Positions 12,531-26,190 of a DNA stretch of 64,000 nt are shown here, piece by piece. Every line of letters starts with the position of its first letter. Position 1 is the stretch's first letter. The translations under genes and the position numbers were made by a program. This stretch comes from Strix aluco. Lineage: Eukaryota > Chordata > Aves > Strigiformes > Strigidae. The notes under the pieces are model-generated. The model had not been told where the DNA came from. It saw only the letters and a program-made list of their open reading frames with translations, and did no database searches. Location: the NCBI RefSeq assembly GCF_031877795.1, contig NC_133939.1:10831698-10895697 (forward strand), in the 5' to 3' direction.

Positions 12531-15500
12531 ACTAGCATTGATAGCTGCAGCAGTCTTCACAGCATTTGGTGACCCATTCTCAAGAGCCAGTTAAGTAGAA
12601 GAGTCATGAGAAGTATTGGTGTGCCCAGCTGTTCTCCTGTTACAGCCTCTCGACTCCAGCTCTTTACTTATCCCTGCTAAGGTCTGTGGCAATTTAACAT
12701 TGAATGGCTTGCACTCTGCATTTGTAGCCTGAACTGCATCTGACTGTTGGTTGCAATGTCTACAGTTGCCCACATTTACTGTCAGGGGCTATAGTGCTAA
12801 TTTATGTTAAATTACAAGAAAAAGACCCTAAGAAATTGCTTCTCTACCAGACTGCGGCTAGCCCCATGCAGATGGCTAGTTTGGTGGAATGACAGAAAAG
12901 AGAGAGAAAGGACAGGGTGTTACAAGGAATTACTCTCTCCTCAACCCTCTCATCCCCATACCAAGTTAATCTGATGCTCAGACACTTGTTACACAGCCAA
13001 AGCCCCTAGACTGCCCTCCGCTAATAACTCCTAAATTAAATTCCCAGTTGAAATTTGCAAATAAAAGAGAGCTTTGGGGTCTCAGGCCATCTATTCACAA
13101 ACTTAGGGTTGCTGTGAATGTGACCGCACATGTAAAGGAAAAAAATGTGGAATCTGCATATATAATTTTTGTGTCTCTTATTTTTTTATTTTAATATTCA
13201 AACAGAAAAAAACTAATTGCTTGTTTGAGAACAGACTAAGCAGTTAAGAGATTTAAGGAGAAGGGATGTGGCTTGTCAGAGAAAACGGGCTTTCATTTCA
13301 AGCTGACCAAAAGGAAAGTCATCCTCCATGCACACCCCCAACCAATCTTTCCCCACCATAATTATTCATCTTATTCTCCTGCTAGCGCCTAGTCCCAGAC
13401 CTTGCCCTGCCCACAAATGTGGCTAGAGCTGGAAAGCTACAGCTGACAGTCATGAGCCTTACCCTCCCCTCTGCTAACAGCACTTCTGCAAGAACATTGC
13501 CAATGTTATGAAGTCTATAGCGAGCTTTCAGATAATGATGGCTGTGGACCACTGTTCATGTCTCATAAAATAAAGCAGCAGCCTGTATTTGGTATACAAT
13601 TACAGAAACAAATCATAGAATTAAATAATACAGCTCTCAGATACTACAGTGATTGGCAGCAATCTGATGAAGAAAGGAATAAAAATTTAGTTACAAAGTC
13701 AGTACAGGAAAAAAAGGAAAATAAAACAGAAACTAAAAGTGAAGCTTAGAAGACCACAATGGCATGAAGTACAAGCTTAGAAACAATTCCAGGGAAATCT
13801 TCACCAGCAGAGGGAAAAATACAGAGAAAACATGAAGAAAGCAAAAAATACAGATTCTCCATTATCTTTTGCCTTGTGAAAGCCCTTAAAACACCACTAT
13901 TCTGGCATAGCAGTTACTCTTCTGGCTTGTTTTCAAGAAATAAAAAACAAGTGAAGATCTGCCAAAAAATGCTATTCTAGTTTTAAATCAGTTTTTGAAC
14001 AGGACATCCCCAAAAGTTAGACATTTTGACAACAGCACCTAAAGAGACCACATTTCTATGACAAAGAAGAGTTAGTTTTTATCCAGTCATTTCTTTTCAA
14101 GAACAAAAAAATAAACAAGTTCTCAGGAAGAAAAGACTCAGAACAAGCAAGTTGGTCCTCACCATGAATATCCTCATCTTTGAGCCATGTATATACTGCT
14201 TTTCCATGTCTACTTCCCATGCACAAGTGTGTAGATGTTTGCTGTGTTGTGAGGGGAGTTTGTCTTGGCTTTGTGTATATCTGTATGGTGTTGACAGTGG
14301 GATATTGATGTTTCTTGCACTATTTCATTCAGAGCCTGAGAAACAGAGCCAAGTTTATTCCTAAGGGAAGTTGAATTTAGTATCTTAAATTCACTGTACA
14401 TGAGTAACATAATTAGGATGTCAATATTCTGTATCCACAGGTTACAACTCCACATAGTTAAATAGAAGAGGAGGCAATGTTTGAAACTGCAAAACCAAGC
14501 CTGAATAGCAAATTAAATGCAGCTTTCTCACGGTTCAAAAGTTACAAACCATGGAAAAAACATAAAAGATGCAAAAATAGGAGCTTTATGCTGGTTTCCT
14601 GTCCCTTAGGGTTTGCGTGGCCTGGTGCATCCCTGAAATCACATCAGTGTGCATAGGGACAGCTAAAGGCCAATCCCACATTGACTCCATCAGGTAGAGA
14701 TTTAGTCCAGCCGAGGACTGTACTTTTTGTCACTCCTGTCATTAATTCTCATCACCCCCAATCAGCTGGCCTGGTCCACACCTTACAGTAGCATTTATCT
14801 TCCTTGAACTTACCCTGTGATAAGCAAGAATCAACACTTGCTTCCTATGCATGCCATGCAGTGAAAATGAGATCTATGCAGGTGCTCGGTTAACAGCAGC
14901 TCGGTTGTCTACCATGACTATGTGAAAACACATTATTTATTGCCGTAGGTTGGACATAAACCCAAACTCTTCTTAGGAAACAAGACAAAACCTAAAGTTT
15001 TCACCTGGCTTGGATTTGAAAATTTGGTAGTTCAGGAGTTTTTAATAACATCTGCAAAAAAACATAAACTACTAAAATTAGACAAAGGCTTGTCAGAAGG
15101 TTTTTGACAATTTTTCCAGAAAGCTAGTTCCACATTTCTAGTTCGTAAAGCAGTCTGAACCCCATCCCTCCCGCAGGGGAGCACTGGCTGAGCTGAGTTC
15201 TTTTACTGTTAAGAGATTCACTAGGTGACAGAATAAAATAACACACAGGTTCAAATCTTTCTTCTTTTGAAGACAATGATAAAACTCCCAGTGGGGCTGG
15301 GATTTAACTTGAGGATTACAGCTGCTGTGAATCAATCCTCTACCAACGTTAGAGGAGTTAGGCCAATTAACACCAGCCAAGGGCACAGCCCTTTCATTTT
15401 ACCCAGAAAGCAATAATATCCATTATTGTTTTTCCCAGCCAGCACTCTGTCATTCTTCTTCACCACAATTCCCCCTCCACCTCCCACCTTTTATTGTTTT

Positions 15501-18500
15501 CCAGTTCTGACACTTGACTTGCAGAGCCTTCCGAACTCTTAAAAGTGTTTTCTCTCTAAAAAGTAATAGAAAGAAAAGTGTTTGGATTTTTGCTTTGTCA
15601 GGAATCTGCTTTACTCGCATCCAATTAAAACAAAGATAAAAAAGTAATCTCCTCATCTTCAGCAAGGAAGGACCTGGGGCTTTTAAAATACACAAATCAA
15701 GTAAAATTACAGCACAGACTGCCAGCCCCAAATCAGATGTGGAGGGATGTATGCAAGGCATTACAAACATCCGTTCCACATCTCAAGCCACATCCAGGGA
15801 TGTCTCACATCCATTGTTCATGTTCTGAACTTTTTAACACACAACAAAATTCACATTCTTAAATTATTTTTTGCTTCAATATTTAGTATAGTTATGCAGT
15901 TTTGATTCATCAAAACAAAGTGAACATTGTTAATTTGTGACTTTACTTTTCATTATGACAACTCTAAAAATGAGTAAATTCTCCTCTTGAAAAAACTTTG
16001 TAACATGCTTTTTTCCACGTTTTAGTGTTATAAGTTTCTCCTCTGCTCCTTTTCCCCTCCTCTTTCTTAGCTTCCCTTTTGTTTCTCAGCCTGTCTGCAG
16101 CTCTGCCCCAGCTGCCTCGTCCTGCTTTCAGACAAACTTTTCACAGCCTGGAGCCCAGACTGAAGCAAAGACAACCTCCTAACTCATCAGGGCTGCGCAG
16201 ATTTATACCTGCTTACAATGTTTGGTCTGAACTAAAGTGCTGTAAGACAAACTGCACTCGCTGTGTGCTATTTCATGCCAGGAAAACCCCAGCTGACTTC
16301 TTAAGCCATCTTTATGGCTGCTTCGCACTTCTAGAAGTCTGGGCCTTAGAATATGAACAGGGTTTTTCAGTTTTGTGTGTTTTTCTTTTAAATTACGGTT
16401 TGTCACTAAGAAAGTTTGATTGATTCAGGCAACATAAAAAAATCCCATGCAACTCAGTTGCCCAGTCACACACTGAATTTCAAATAGCAATGAATCAAAG
16501 AAGACAGTTCGTGAGCTAAATGCTTGGCTGTGCTCTTCAGCAAACCCATTAAAACAATCCGGTTTGCTTTACAAAATGATATATAAACAAAAAGACCAAC
16601 ACCATCTATATCAAATATCATCTACAAACGAGCACACAGCTGAAATGCAGCTGCTTTAACTGGGTTGCACTTGAACCAAAGCCCCAGAATGCAACACTGA
16701 GGCCGAAAAGAAAAAGCTGTAAAATGAAACAAATGAAAAAGCTGTAGCTCCAACCCCACCAGTTCGATACTGCCCTAGGTAAATATTCAACTGCAAGTCA
16801 CCTCATCTATGGCAATAAACGCTACTTCATGCAGGTACATATGGAAGAGGCATGGGTTTTTTTGCTCAGACTCAGATTTTACAAGGAACACACTTTGTTC
16901 AGATATAAGACCTCCAGTTGCTCAATTTAAGATTCTGTATGCTGTTCCTGCTGATAATGAGATATTAAAGATTATGAGATAAACCAACATGTCATTACGA
17001 TTCAAAAAGGTAAGCTTCTAAGTCCATGGAAATCCCTTTTTAATACAAGCAGAAAGGGCTTATCATTAGTATAAGTTTGTTCGACAGTCAGTAAAAATTA
17101 GAACCAATAAGGAAAATAGTAGATGAACAGAAGATTTATAGTTCAGCAACAAAATAAGACCTAGTGTTACAAAAATAATATGGTGACTTATCCTGTGCTA
17201 GGAAGCTTTTTGGGTTACATGAACAGTTGGGATTGCTTGGGTAGTCCTGTGCCTCTTGACAATACCACATACAGCTTCTCAGTCACCCACAAGAGGCAAA
17301 TTCATCCTCAGAACACGAAGCACATGTATAGAAATGTGCACGATGTTTAACAATTGGGGTTTTTGTGAACAAAGGGAGGAAGCGCTCCAGTACCTGACAG
17401 CACATTGTCTTCATTTCCTCAATAATTTAAGTAGAGCTGCTTTTCATTTATTCCTGAAATATGTTTGCATCTGCATTAGATACTTCAGGGATGCTCTCTG
17501 GATGTGTGTCATTATGACAAGCACAAGCCTCTCCAGTCCTGTAATGAGAGCCAAGCTGCCAGGAAAGCACAGTGTGTTCAGGACTTGGGAAAATGGAAAA
17601 TCCTCACCAGTGACAACTTAAGAGTGGGGGATGAGGGAGGTTTAATGGTGAAAAAGAAAAAATCCTGACATGAACGGGAGCTGGAGAATAGGAAATAATA
17701 ATAATTTGGGATGAGCATAGGAAGGAAGCAATCAAAAAAACAATAAATCAGAACTTTATCAGACAAACTTTGACTTGAGGTTGTCTGCATCAAGAATGAG
17801 TGCAGTGAGGGACAGAAGACCCAAGCACAGGTGAAGAAAACCAGTACTGGCACTGCTGATAACAGTGTGTGGAGTAAATACCAGCTAACGTAATTTTTCA
17901 AATGAAAACATGCAGGTTTATTGAGAGAGAAGAACAATTTCAGGTAAAACCTGCCAAGGGTACCTAGTGATTCTTGTGACAGTCTAGACTAGGCCCTTGC
18001 TTTATTTACTGCTCTATCTGGTTTCTTTGGTTAGTGCAATACGTATCTGATCTCAGGCTCAGAACCGGCCATATGCACTTCTGGAACACAAAACAATTCT
18101 GTTCGGCTTTTCTTCCTCCACTGTGAATAACAAAAGTTTATTTCAGTTGGCTCAGTGTTTGAAAACAATCAACTTTGGGAGGAGGGAATGGAGACCACAT
18201 CATTTTTCAACAAACTGCAAAACTGTAACCTAAAAAGCTATATGTCCCTGCTTTCAGTTAAAATACATACACACACATAAACTTAACATGATTTTGCAGG
18301 TGTTTCTGATTTAAGCCACAGTTGTTTGTTGTTTGCTGCTTTCCCCCACCCCTTTAGTAAGCAAATGACAAGCTAAAGGCTTGATATGATACAAAACATA
18401 CCTACCACGAAAGCACCAGCCAAGGCATCCGATCTGTTGCTCCTCAGAAATGCCATCCCTCAGGATGCCCCAAGACACACAGGGCTCAGGTCCGCCCCTG

Positions 18501-20461
18501 CCTGAGCCTAGAAGCACACGGTGGTCGGGAAGGGCTTGTGTCGCTTCCACAATTAATTCACATCGAGACAGCATTTGCATCTCCTGATACTGTAACAACT
18601 CCCAGTTCTGCTATCCAGTCCAAAGAGTTAAAAATTACTTTGCATCTGCAGGGAACTGGCTCCTTCTGAGTTCCTTCTCCCCTTCCAACCAGCTGCTGGC
18701 TAGCATAGGAGCACTGTAATTGTGGCTTGCAATTAAAAGAGATGTCCAGCAGCTGGGATACACCTTGGATAATTTGCACAGCTGGTAAAGGCTAGATAAA
18801 CATTGACCACAGGTGGTTTTATACACCTTGCAAAGGCTATGCTGAGGACAACCACTTGCATTTACCTCAGATGGAAGCAAAAATAATATAGCTGAATTCA
18901 GGGTAGCAAAAAGATGAAATGTCAGCAGTGTATTTGTCTTTTCTCCTTAACCAGACTACACCTATGCACAGGTAAAAAGCAGCCCCAGGGAAAGAATTTT
19001 ACCAACCAAATCTCTATCATTTTAATATTTTGTCAGTCCCACCCAAACTCTTCAAGTCAAGCTCAGGGACAGATTAGTGTGATTTCTTTTATAAGAATTA
19101 CGTTTATTTTTTTTATTAAAATGTTCCCATGATATTTCTCATTGTTATTGGAGAAAAGAGGCTGAACCAGGAAGAAGTCTGTGCTTTATGGGGAAGGTGA
19201 TTGCTCCCAGGGACTCTGATCACTTGTGGCAAAAATTCACACAGGTTCAGAAGCATTTTTTTAAAATGTTCTCCATCAATCCCATGAGAGCCCTGGTCCC
19301 AACCCATCACCAGACACATCTGAAAGCTGAGAGTGATGAGTGAGTCCTGGTGAATGAGGGCCTGTACCTTTGTCTGGATCTGAGTCACCTTCTGACAGGT
19401 TGCTCTGTGTCATACCAAAAACATCCCTGTGTACTATGCACATTTGTTGTCAGCTGGAGTTGTCTTATTGTGTTGAAAATAAACAATAACGACATTAATG
19501 ATTTGCCCTAGAACACACACTGGTAGCAGCATTGCTGTGGTAATTGTACTTCAGCACTTGACAGGTTCATTTTTCAGACGTGAAAGTAAAAGTAGTTGCC
19601 AGTAAAGTAAAAATACCAGTAAAAATCTGACACTGGTATTACAAAACCTATCTGAATTGTATCCTAAGGGTGGTCCTGGGACAGGTAAGCCCATGCACAC
19701 AGTGAGTTTATGGTCATATCCTCCAAAGCAAGCTCTTTCACACCAGCACGCTTGGCATGCTAGTGCAATGTCAACCATGACTGCAGTGCTACCTCCAGCA
19801 GTTCAGCCAGACAGACCCAGGTGGCCTGGAGGTGAGAGCAGAGGTGCGGTGCTCAGCGCTGCACCACGACAGTCAGCCAGAACAACACTCTTTTCATGCA
19901 CGTGTGTGTATACAAACCAATTTCGTATACACATATATAGAGATAGATTTTATACTACCTTGCTGGGACAAAAGGAGCCTCTTTTTGAAAACTCCATTGC
20001 CAGATGCTACCAGGCAATATTACAGGAACTTTTTACTCAGAAAAACTCCTCAAACTCTTTTCCAAGGATACATGAACTTATTCCTCCCACCATTTAGCTT
20101 GTTACTAAGCAAGAGAAAAAAACCCACCCACTCTTATCCAGCATAGCTCTTGCACACCCATCTGTGTATTTTGCTTGTAATACTCAGTACTGTTGAATTC
20201 AAACACAGGTTTAACACATAACTTACAAGTTATTCCCAGAATTGAAACAGTTGTGTGGACTTCCTTAGGTTTCAGAATAACTCCTTCATAGAAATGCCAC
20301 AGTCAATCAATTAAGAAAGCTAAAAGTAATCAGTCACCCACGGTTGATTGGATTTAGCAGTTGGTGAATGCTTTTTGTTCTTGGATCAACTACACCCACT
20401 TTCAAAGCTGATTAAAAATTTTTGATGATCTCTTCCACCTGTTCAGGATGATAAAGTGGCT

Positions 20462-20491
20462 CCAAAACTAATCAGCCCCAAAACTAATCAC
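20462..20491. repeat. Short tandem duplication, period 16
   Basis: Two adjacent copies of a unit containing CCAAAACTAATCA, separated by GCC. It looks like a small local duplication with no coding role. Confidence 0.75.
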
Positions 20492-23040
20492 CTCTAAACC
20501 CTGGGTAAGTCAAAAGTAGCTCTTAGCAGGCTGCAGCCTCGTGTGGAGACAAAAGCAGGTGAAAAGTAAAGCAACATCTGTGTAAGAAAAGTTTCTAGAC
20601 ATCAGTTTTTGAAGCCAGTAACACTTAAGAAGGCAGTATCCTTGGGCACAGTAAGAGCAGAGACACTGCCTGCAAATATTCAGTAACTGCCCCTGGTTTG
20701 GGCTCTCCTCTCTACCTCACCCAGGGCAGTAGGAAGGCACCACACAAGTGCACTGGTGTGGAAAAGTGTCATCATGGGTGAATCTTCAAAACTTGACATG
20801 ACAGAAACTGCACTGCTGGTACTTCTGAAGAAAATAACAGCCAGCTTATTAGGTTGCTTCCCCTCTGTGTGGGATCAATGAAGTCAGAAAAAGACCCTGG
20901 ATCCTGGCAAAAGCTGAGCTGCTGCTGGCCGTTTGGACTGTTGGATGATTGGGAGCATGTCATGTATGTGTGTGCCTGCTCAAGCCTGACACTCATTTAA
21001 CGGCATGAGGGGGCTGTTTAGTTTTCCATTTCTTTCTTCCATCTGTGGATACTGGAGATCAAAAGTTGGTGAACGAACATGATGTCCTGCCTCTTCAACA
21101 ACCATAGTGGAGCACTCTGAGAGAGTTTGCAAAAATGACAAAAAAGGTCTCTGAGGACGTCATGTTGCAATCCTAACCATTTGGCCAAACAAAACCCATC
21201 TGCCATCATAATATGAACCTGAAAACAAAGCTGACAAAGAGAGGAGTTGCAGGACCCTACAGAAACCTTCCTGTCTGTGGTACCATTATTTTGTATTGTT
21301 AAACATGTACTTCAAATATTTGCATGAGTAATGGCCACATAAAAAAATACAACAGACAAAAAGACCAACCGCAGTGTGCTATCACTACTTGAGCCATTGC
21401 CAAAACACTCTTTAAAATATATTTTCTGCTGAAAAATACAAATAAAAATTACCTAAAGTTTCATGTAGCATGTAGCTAAGGACTAGATCCTTAAGCTGAT
21501 GCAAGTCAGGGCAGTTCCAGTGAAATCAGCTCATACCACCTGCGGGACCAGATCAACTCATTTATCCTTACGTTCTTATTATTGTCAGTGTCACCTTTCC
21601 TAGGCCTTTCACATTATGCTGCTTCAATCAACCCAGCAGCCTCTTTAAGTGGAACATCATAATTCAATTCTAACCTCACATTTTTTTTCCAGAAGCATTT
21701 TTTTCCAAGGGAGTTTTAACCGATTCTTCAAAAAGGTGAAAGTAAATGCTTTCATATTTGTCATATATTGCAAATCTGCTGGTTGGAAAGTCCCAGGTAA
21801 GCTCTCAGACACAGATTAATGAGGTAAGCAGATGAGTTGGGCACTCCCTCAATTCCCTGGGGATTTCCATTGAGTTTCCAGGTGATCCCATTGGCACATG
21901 GTAACAGAATGGCACCGAGCTGCATAGCACTTCTGAAAATTTGAGGCTGGAGTTTTTAAGGGACTTTTGGATTTAAACCTACCAAAAACTCTCTCTGATG
22001 CCCGCTCACCTCCCAGATGTTTGCATTTTCAAAGTATGTGTGATTTTGGCCAGCCAGAGTTGCTGAACAGCCTAAATGCTGATGCCGTCCCAGAGCTAAT
22101 GACCTTCCCCCAGCCTTCAAATGAGTGGGAGCTCAGAGAGTATCTCCCAGGACAGGGGACACCCACCCATCCCCTCACTCGCTGAAGGACCCTCCCGTAC
22201 CTTTGACCCTGCTCAGGCCAGGTGCCAAGATGCTCAGGTCAGACCACCATTGCTGGTGAGGAGGCAAGACGACACCTTTCATGAAAGCCACCATCCAAAT
22301 AATATTTTTAGTGTCAGAGAAGGGCTGATTGTGAAGGCCACAGGAGGCAGGAATGAAGAAGGGCCTGCAAGGGCAGGACCTGCCTTGGGCAGCTCCCACG
22401 GAGCCTGGCTCAGGGCAGCATTTGCAGCAGGCTCCAAGGCGTGAGAGGCACCAGAGCAGCAGAGCAGGTCCCTCCATGGCTTTCCAACCTCTCTGAGCTT
22501 ACTTGGCTTCTTGCTGTGACAGTAGGCTTCTGAAAAATCCCTCCCCCAGGTGATTATGATGGAGACATTTTGGAACATTCATCAGCAAGACACTTAATGC
22601 AAGGCTGAAAATCCAACCGGGAAGCGGGAGCTCGTTACGTGAGCTGCTGCATCCCTCGGCTAAGCAGCTCCAAAGCAGCATTAAAAAGTTGGCAAAGAGG
22701 CACCTACCTGCACCTGTAATTGCCTAACAGCCCTAGACTGCCCAGCCCTGGGATTTTAGTTATTGACCCCAGGGGAGGCAGGTTACCTTAGTAGAAATGG
22801 GAGGACAGCAGGGTTCCTGACGGTGGTTCTGTTCTGCTGACCAGTGCTTTTTTTTATTTTAAAAACAGTCTTCAAAAAATGTATGCCAAAATGCCTCAGC
22901 CCATTTAATTCATTACAAGATTTTATAGAACAGAATCATGAGTAAGTTCAAAAGCACTATAAAAACAAGGATTTCATTATCTTTTGTTGGTCTGGTTACA
23001 GGCTAGTAATCCACAGCAGATTACTGGAATATAATTGCCC

Positions 23041-23064
23041 TATACATATATGCATATATGTATA
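23041..23064. repeat. Perfect 24-bp AT-rich palindrome
   Basis: TATACATATATG at 23041-23052 is followed immediately by its exact reverse complement CATATATGTATA at 23053-23064. It is self-complementary over its full length with no spacer, made only of alternating-type TA/CA/TG steps, so it can extrude as a cruciform. It could have arisen from TA dinucleotide repeat expansion. Confidence 0.95.
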
Positions 23065-25174
23065 AAAGTAAGTTAGTGTAGTATATTCCTGTGGCTACTC
23101 TCTCCATCCACCCATGGAGAATACATTTTACTAAGCTGATTGGAATGGAATGCTTTAGGTTTTAATTTTATTTTTTAAAGAAAATGTCTACATATTCATG
23201 TAACTTTCTCAGAGGCTTCTGTAAACAAAGAATTATGTTCAGGGCCACTGCCAGAAATAAGATATGTCAGAGGTCTGTAACCCATTCAATAGAAAATCAG
23301 TCAGTGGCCCAAGGGTACTTCCTTGCAAGGGAAAGGGTAAAATAACTGAGGTCAAGGCCTCAAACGCAGCTCTACTTTTAATCATGTTGTTGCTTTAGAG
23401 CATAACATGCTTTCTTTTTTTCTTCCCGATTGTCAAAAACCATTTTGTTTTTCTTGACATGTCTAGAACAGCCCCAACGTCTCTAGATAACCCATATCTG
23501 TTCTTTGCACTACTCCATACTCAGTCCATGGGCAGCTATATACATTGCCATTGAGATGCAAATATATAGGCTTTATATGTAAATAGACTTGCTTGCCTCA
23601 CACTGTTGTATAAGTGAGTGGAAAGCGTTAGGGGCAGAGAGAGAACGAATGCATTTTTGGTAAGGCAATACTTCAGTAAAATCCATATACTTGGAAGAAA
23701 ATTAAACCATTGGGGTAAAAAGTTATGATAGGATGACTTCTTAGATTTGAGAGCTAAAAGGGAAAAAGAACAGAGAACCAGAAAGAGAAGGGAGAGTACC
23801 CAAGTGTTCAAACCTCACAGGACATTTTAAGAAACAACTGTTTCAAATAGATGTAAAGGTTTGCCTTTCATTTCACAATAAAACTAAATAATTGGTAAAA
23901 CTTCTTTGTGTGTATGAAATGGAATCTGTTTTTCCAGCCATAACACATTCTCTCTTAATACACTGACCGGCTGAATAAAGGCACCAGGAGAAACACCCAG
24001 TTGGCTGGTTTACTCTGTCAAGTACAAAAGGACACAACAAACTTGCTTTAAAAATTGTGTCATCATCAGGGCTTTCCTTTTCAGCACTGTACGATACGGT
24101 TCTGCTGGCATCACTGGAATCTTTCCCAAGAAGAATTTGGTTCAAAATGTTTTTCAAATAGACAAGTCAAAGCTTAAGAAAATTTCTAGAGGAGCCACCA
24201 TCCTTTCTGCAGTACCTGTGAACTGCGTACATATATAATTCAGATAATGAAAGTGCCAGAAAACCTGTACATCCTAAACTAAGCAGCATCATTGTAAGGA
24301 CGCGATGGTTAAGGACATTACACCCTCGGCACTCAGACTACATGGGTACACACGCCCATACGTGTGTTACCATTACACAGCAATATCCTTCACACAATAT
24401 CCACATTCTCAGTATCTGGCTTGGAGCCCTCGTCACAGAAACCGTCCCTCTCCATTTTCTGCCGCTCCCAACGCTCACACGGCTCCGGTTTGTGTTTTGT
24501 CCCTCAACTTCTCCCTCCCCTCTCTCCTGCTCCTTTCACGTTCTCCCTCTCTGCCCACAAGTCTCCAACTCAAGCCCACCAACCCATGCCAACGCAGGCC
24601 ACAGGCAGAGCAGCAAGTGCAGTAACTCAGCAGCAAGGTCACGGTTCCCACATTAGAGGCGAAACCCTGGCCCAAAGGAAGCTGCAAAAACCGTAGGATT
24701 TCTGCCAAGGTGACATCTGGCCCCAGGCAAAGTTCAGACAGCAGGAGACCAGGGAGGGAGACTATTCCCAGCCGATCCCAGGCGTGCAAATGAAACATTA
24801 TGATCCTGCAGGTTTTTCCCAGGCGTGGTGCCCATGGATACTACCTGATCTCCAAGGAGAAATCACTGAGATCGTTAACAAGGTCAGCCTGACTGCAGCA
24901 CCCTTCCCACATTACAAATATTCAGCACACCACACAATCCGGGACGGCAACAAGAAAAAGTAACATGCTTTAAGGTACACACGGGAGTTACGCACTTTAA
25001 ATGAACTTGGGGAGTGCGTTCCTGTGAAATCTACTGAAGAGAATGAATCCCTTTGGGGCAAACACCAGGATTATTACTCTGACTTGTGTATTCGTATCTG
25101 TCGGGGAATAACACTAAATTAAAAAAACATGCAATAATTAGAAATAGTCCGTTTCAGGTTTGTACAGCAACTAC

Positions 25175-25180
25175 TTTATT
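25175..25180 (-). promoter_or_regulatory. Distal polyadenylation signal AATAAA
   Basis: Reads AATAAA on the minus strand within GAAAATAATAAAGTAG, followed about 35-65 bases later by T-rich sequence, an appropriate downstream element. Cleavage would fall at about 25150-25165. It is the last canonical hexamer before the AT-rich intergenic DNA. Confidence 0.5.
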
Positions 25181-25495
25181 ATTTTCAAATGCAAATGTTT
25201 GCATTGTTTGCTATTTTACAATTTTACAAACTAGGTATAAAAGACCATAAATAAATGACATAAGTTATGTGTACCTAAAATTCATGGAGGGGGAAAAAAA
25301 ATTACAAATTAAAACAAAATAGAAAAATCTATATATCTAACCCAGAGATCATTCAAATGCACGAACCAAGAAATGCTGTTAGATTTTTTCAGTATGAACT
25401 AAATTATAATATGCCTCATACATTCTAATTTTAACCACAGTCCTTGCATATTCCAACATACTTGCAGTGATACAAAAAAATAAATGCACTCTCTT

Positions 25496-25501
25496 TTTAT
25501 T
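25496..25501 (-). promoter_or_regulatory. Alternative polyadenylation signal AATAAA
   Basis: Minus-strand AATAAA in the context CAAATAAAAAG, about 320 bases before the distal signal. It could give a slightly shorter 3'UTR. The surrounding sequence is AT-rich, so a chance match is possible. Confidence 0.35.
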
Positions 25502-25735
25502 TGTCTGATTAGTATTTCAGATTTTTTTTTCTGGTTATGAAAATGTCACATAAAAGAAAAATACTGCTTTTTAAGTCCTGTTTACTGGTTACTTACCAGC
25601 CTTTTGTATTTTATACATATATATTTTGAATACATAAGATCCATCACAAAATTAGTACAGCAAGAAACCTGGACAAACATCAACCAGTGGTGTGTGAGCA
25701 GGACAATTTCGTAACAAACAGAGGCTGAGCATGCG

Positions 25736-26190
25736 GGACAGTGCTGGCGGTGACCTCTCCCGAAAGGGGCAGCAGCCGGCGGCCCTCGCCCCGCCCGGAG
25801 CAGCCTCTCGGGCAGCCCTGCCCGTGCCCACCGCTGCCGGCAGCGCCGCTGCCCCCGCTGCCCCCCCGCGGGGCGGCCGCTCCCCCCCCCCCCCCAGCGC
25901 AGGCCAAGCGCGGGGGGCAGCGCGGAGGGAAGGAGAAGGACGCCGGAGCAGCTCTGGGACGCCGCTGTACGGCTCTGGTCAAGGCTGAGCCTCTTCTAGC
26001 GGAGGGCACCCGGCCTCCGCCGGCTCTGCTGGAGCCAGCCCCTGGCCAGGGCTGCCGGCTGCGCTGCCCTGGGTGCCACGGCCGGCGCCCCGGGGAGCAG
26101 CGCCTTGTCCCCCCAGCGCCTGCCCCCCCCCAGCGCCCAGCGCTCGGACCCTCCCCGGGCTCTAGCGCACAGCTCCGCTCAAACGAGCTG
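25736..26190. promoter_or_regulatory. CpG-rich GC island in the EPHA4 3' region
   Basis: About 450 bp with very high G+C, many CpG dinucleotides, GGGGCGG and CCCGCCC (Sp/KLF-type) boxes, a 14-C run at 25882-25895 and other C runs. It is bounded abruptly by AT-rich DNA on both sides. Frames are open on both strands (109 codons on -, 153 on +), but the translations are Pro, Ala, Gly and Arg-rich with no domain, as expected from composition. It may be the promoter island of an unannotated or antisense transcript, or a GC-rich part of the 3'UTR. Confidence 0.6.
25882..25895. repeat. Poly(C) tract, 14 bases
   Basis: Uninterrupted C run inside the GC island. With neighbouring C runs it could form i-motif or G-quadruplex structures and is a likely assembly or sequencing weak point. 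Confidence 0.85.

Larger units (their letters stand above)
12531..25154. other. Intergenic DNA between candidate regulatory block and EPHA4 3' end
   Basis: Mostly AT-rich, with no recognisable exons. Visible items are a near-tandem 14-base duplication at 20462-20491 (copies of CCAAAACTAATCA), a dyad TGTGTATAC/GTATACACA around 19905-19933, a perfect 24-bp palindrome at 23041-23064 and a pyrimidine-rich stretch at about 24490-24560. Frames of 119-153 codons in this stretch show no family resemblance. Confidence 0.6.

Noticed and set aside
13600..13640. AATCATAGAATT resembling the tail of a reversed CR1
   Set aside because: The expected CR1 3' sequence does not follow it; match too short.
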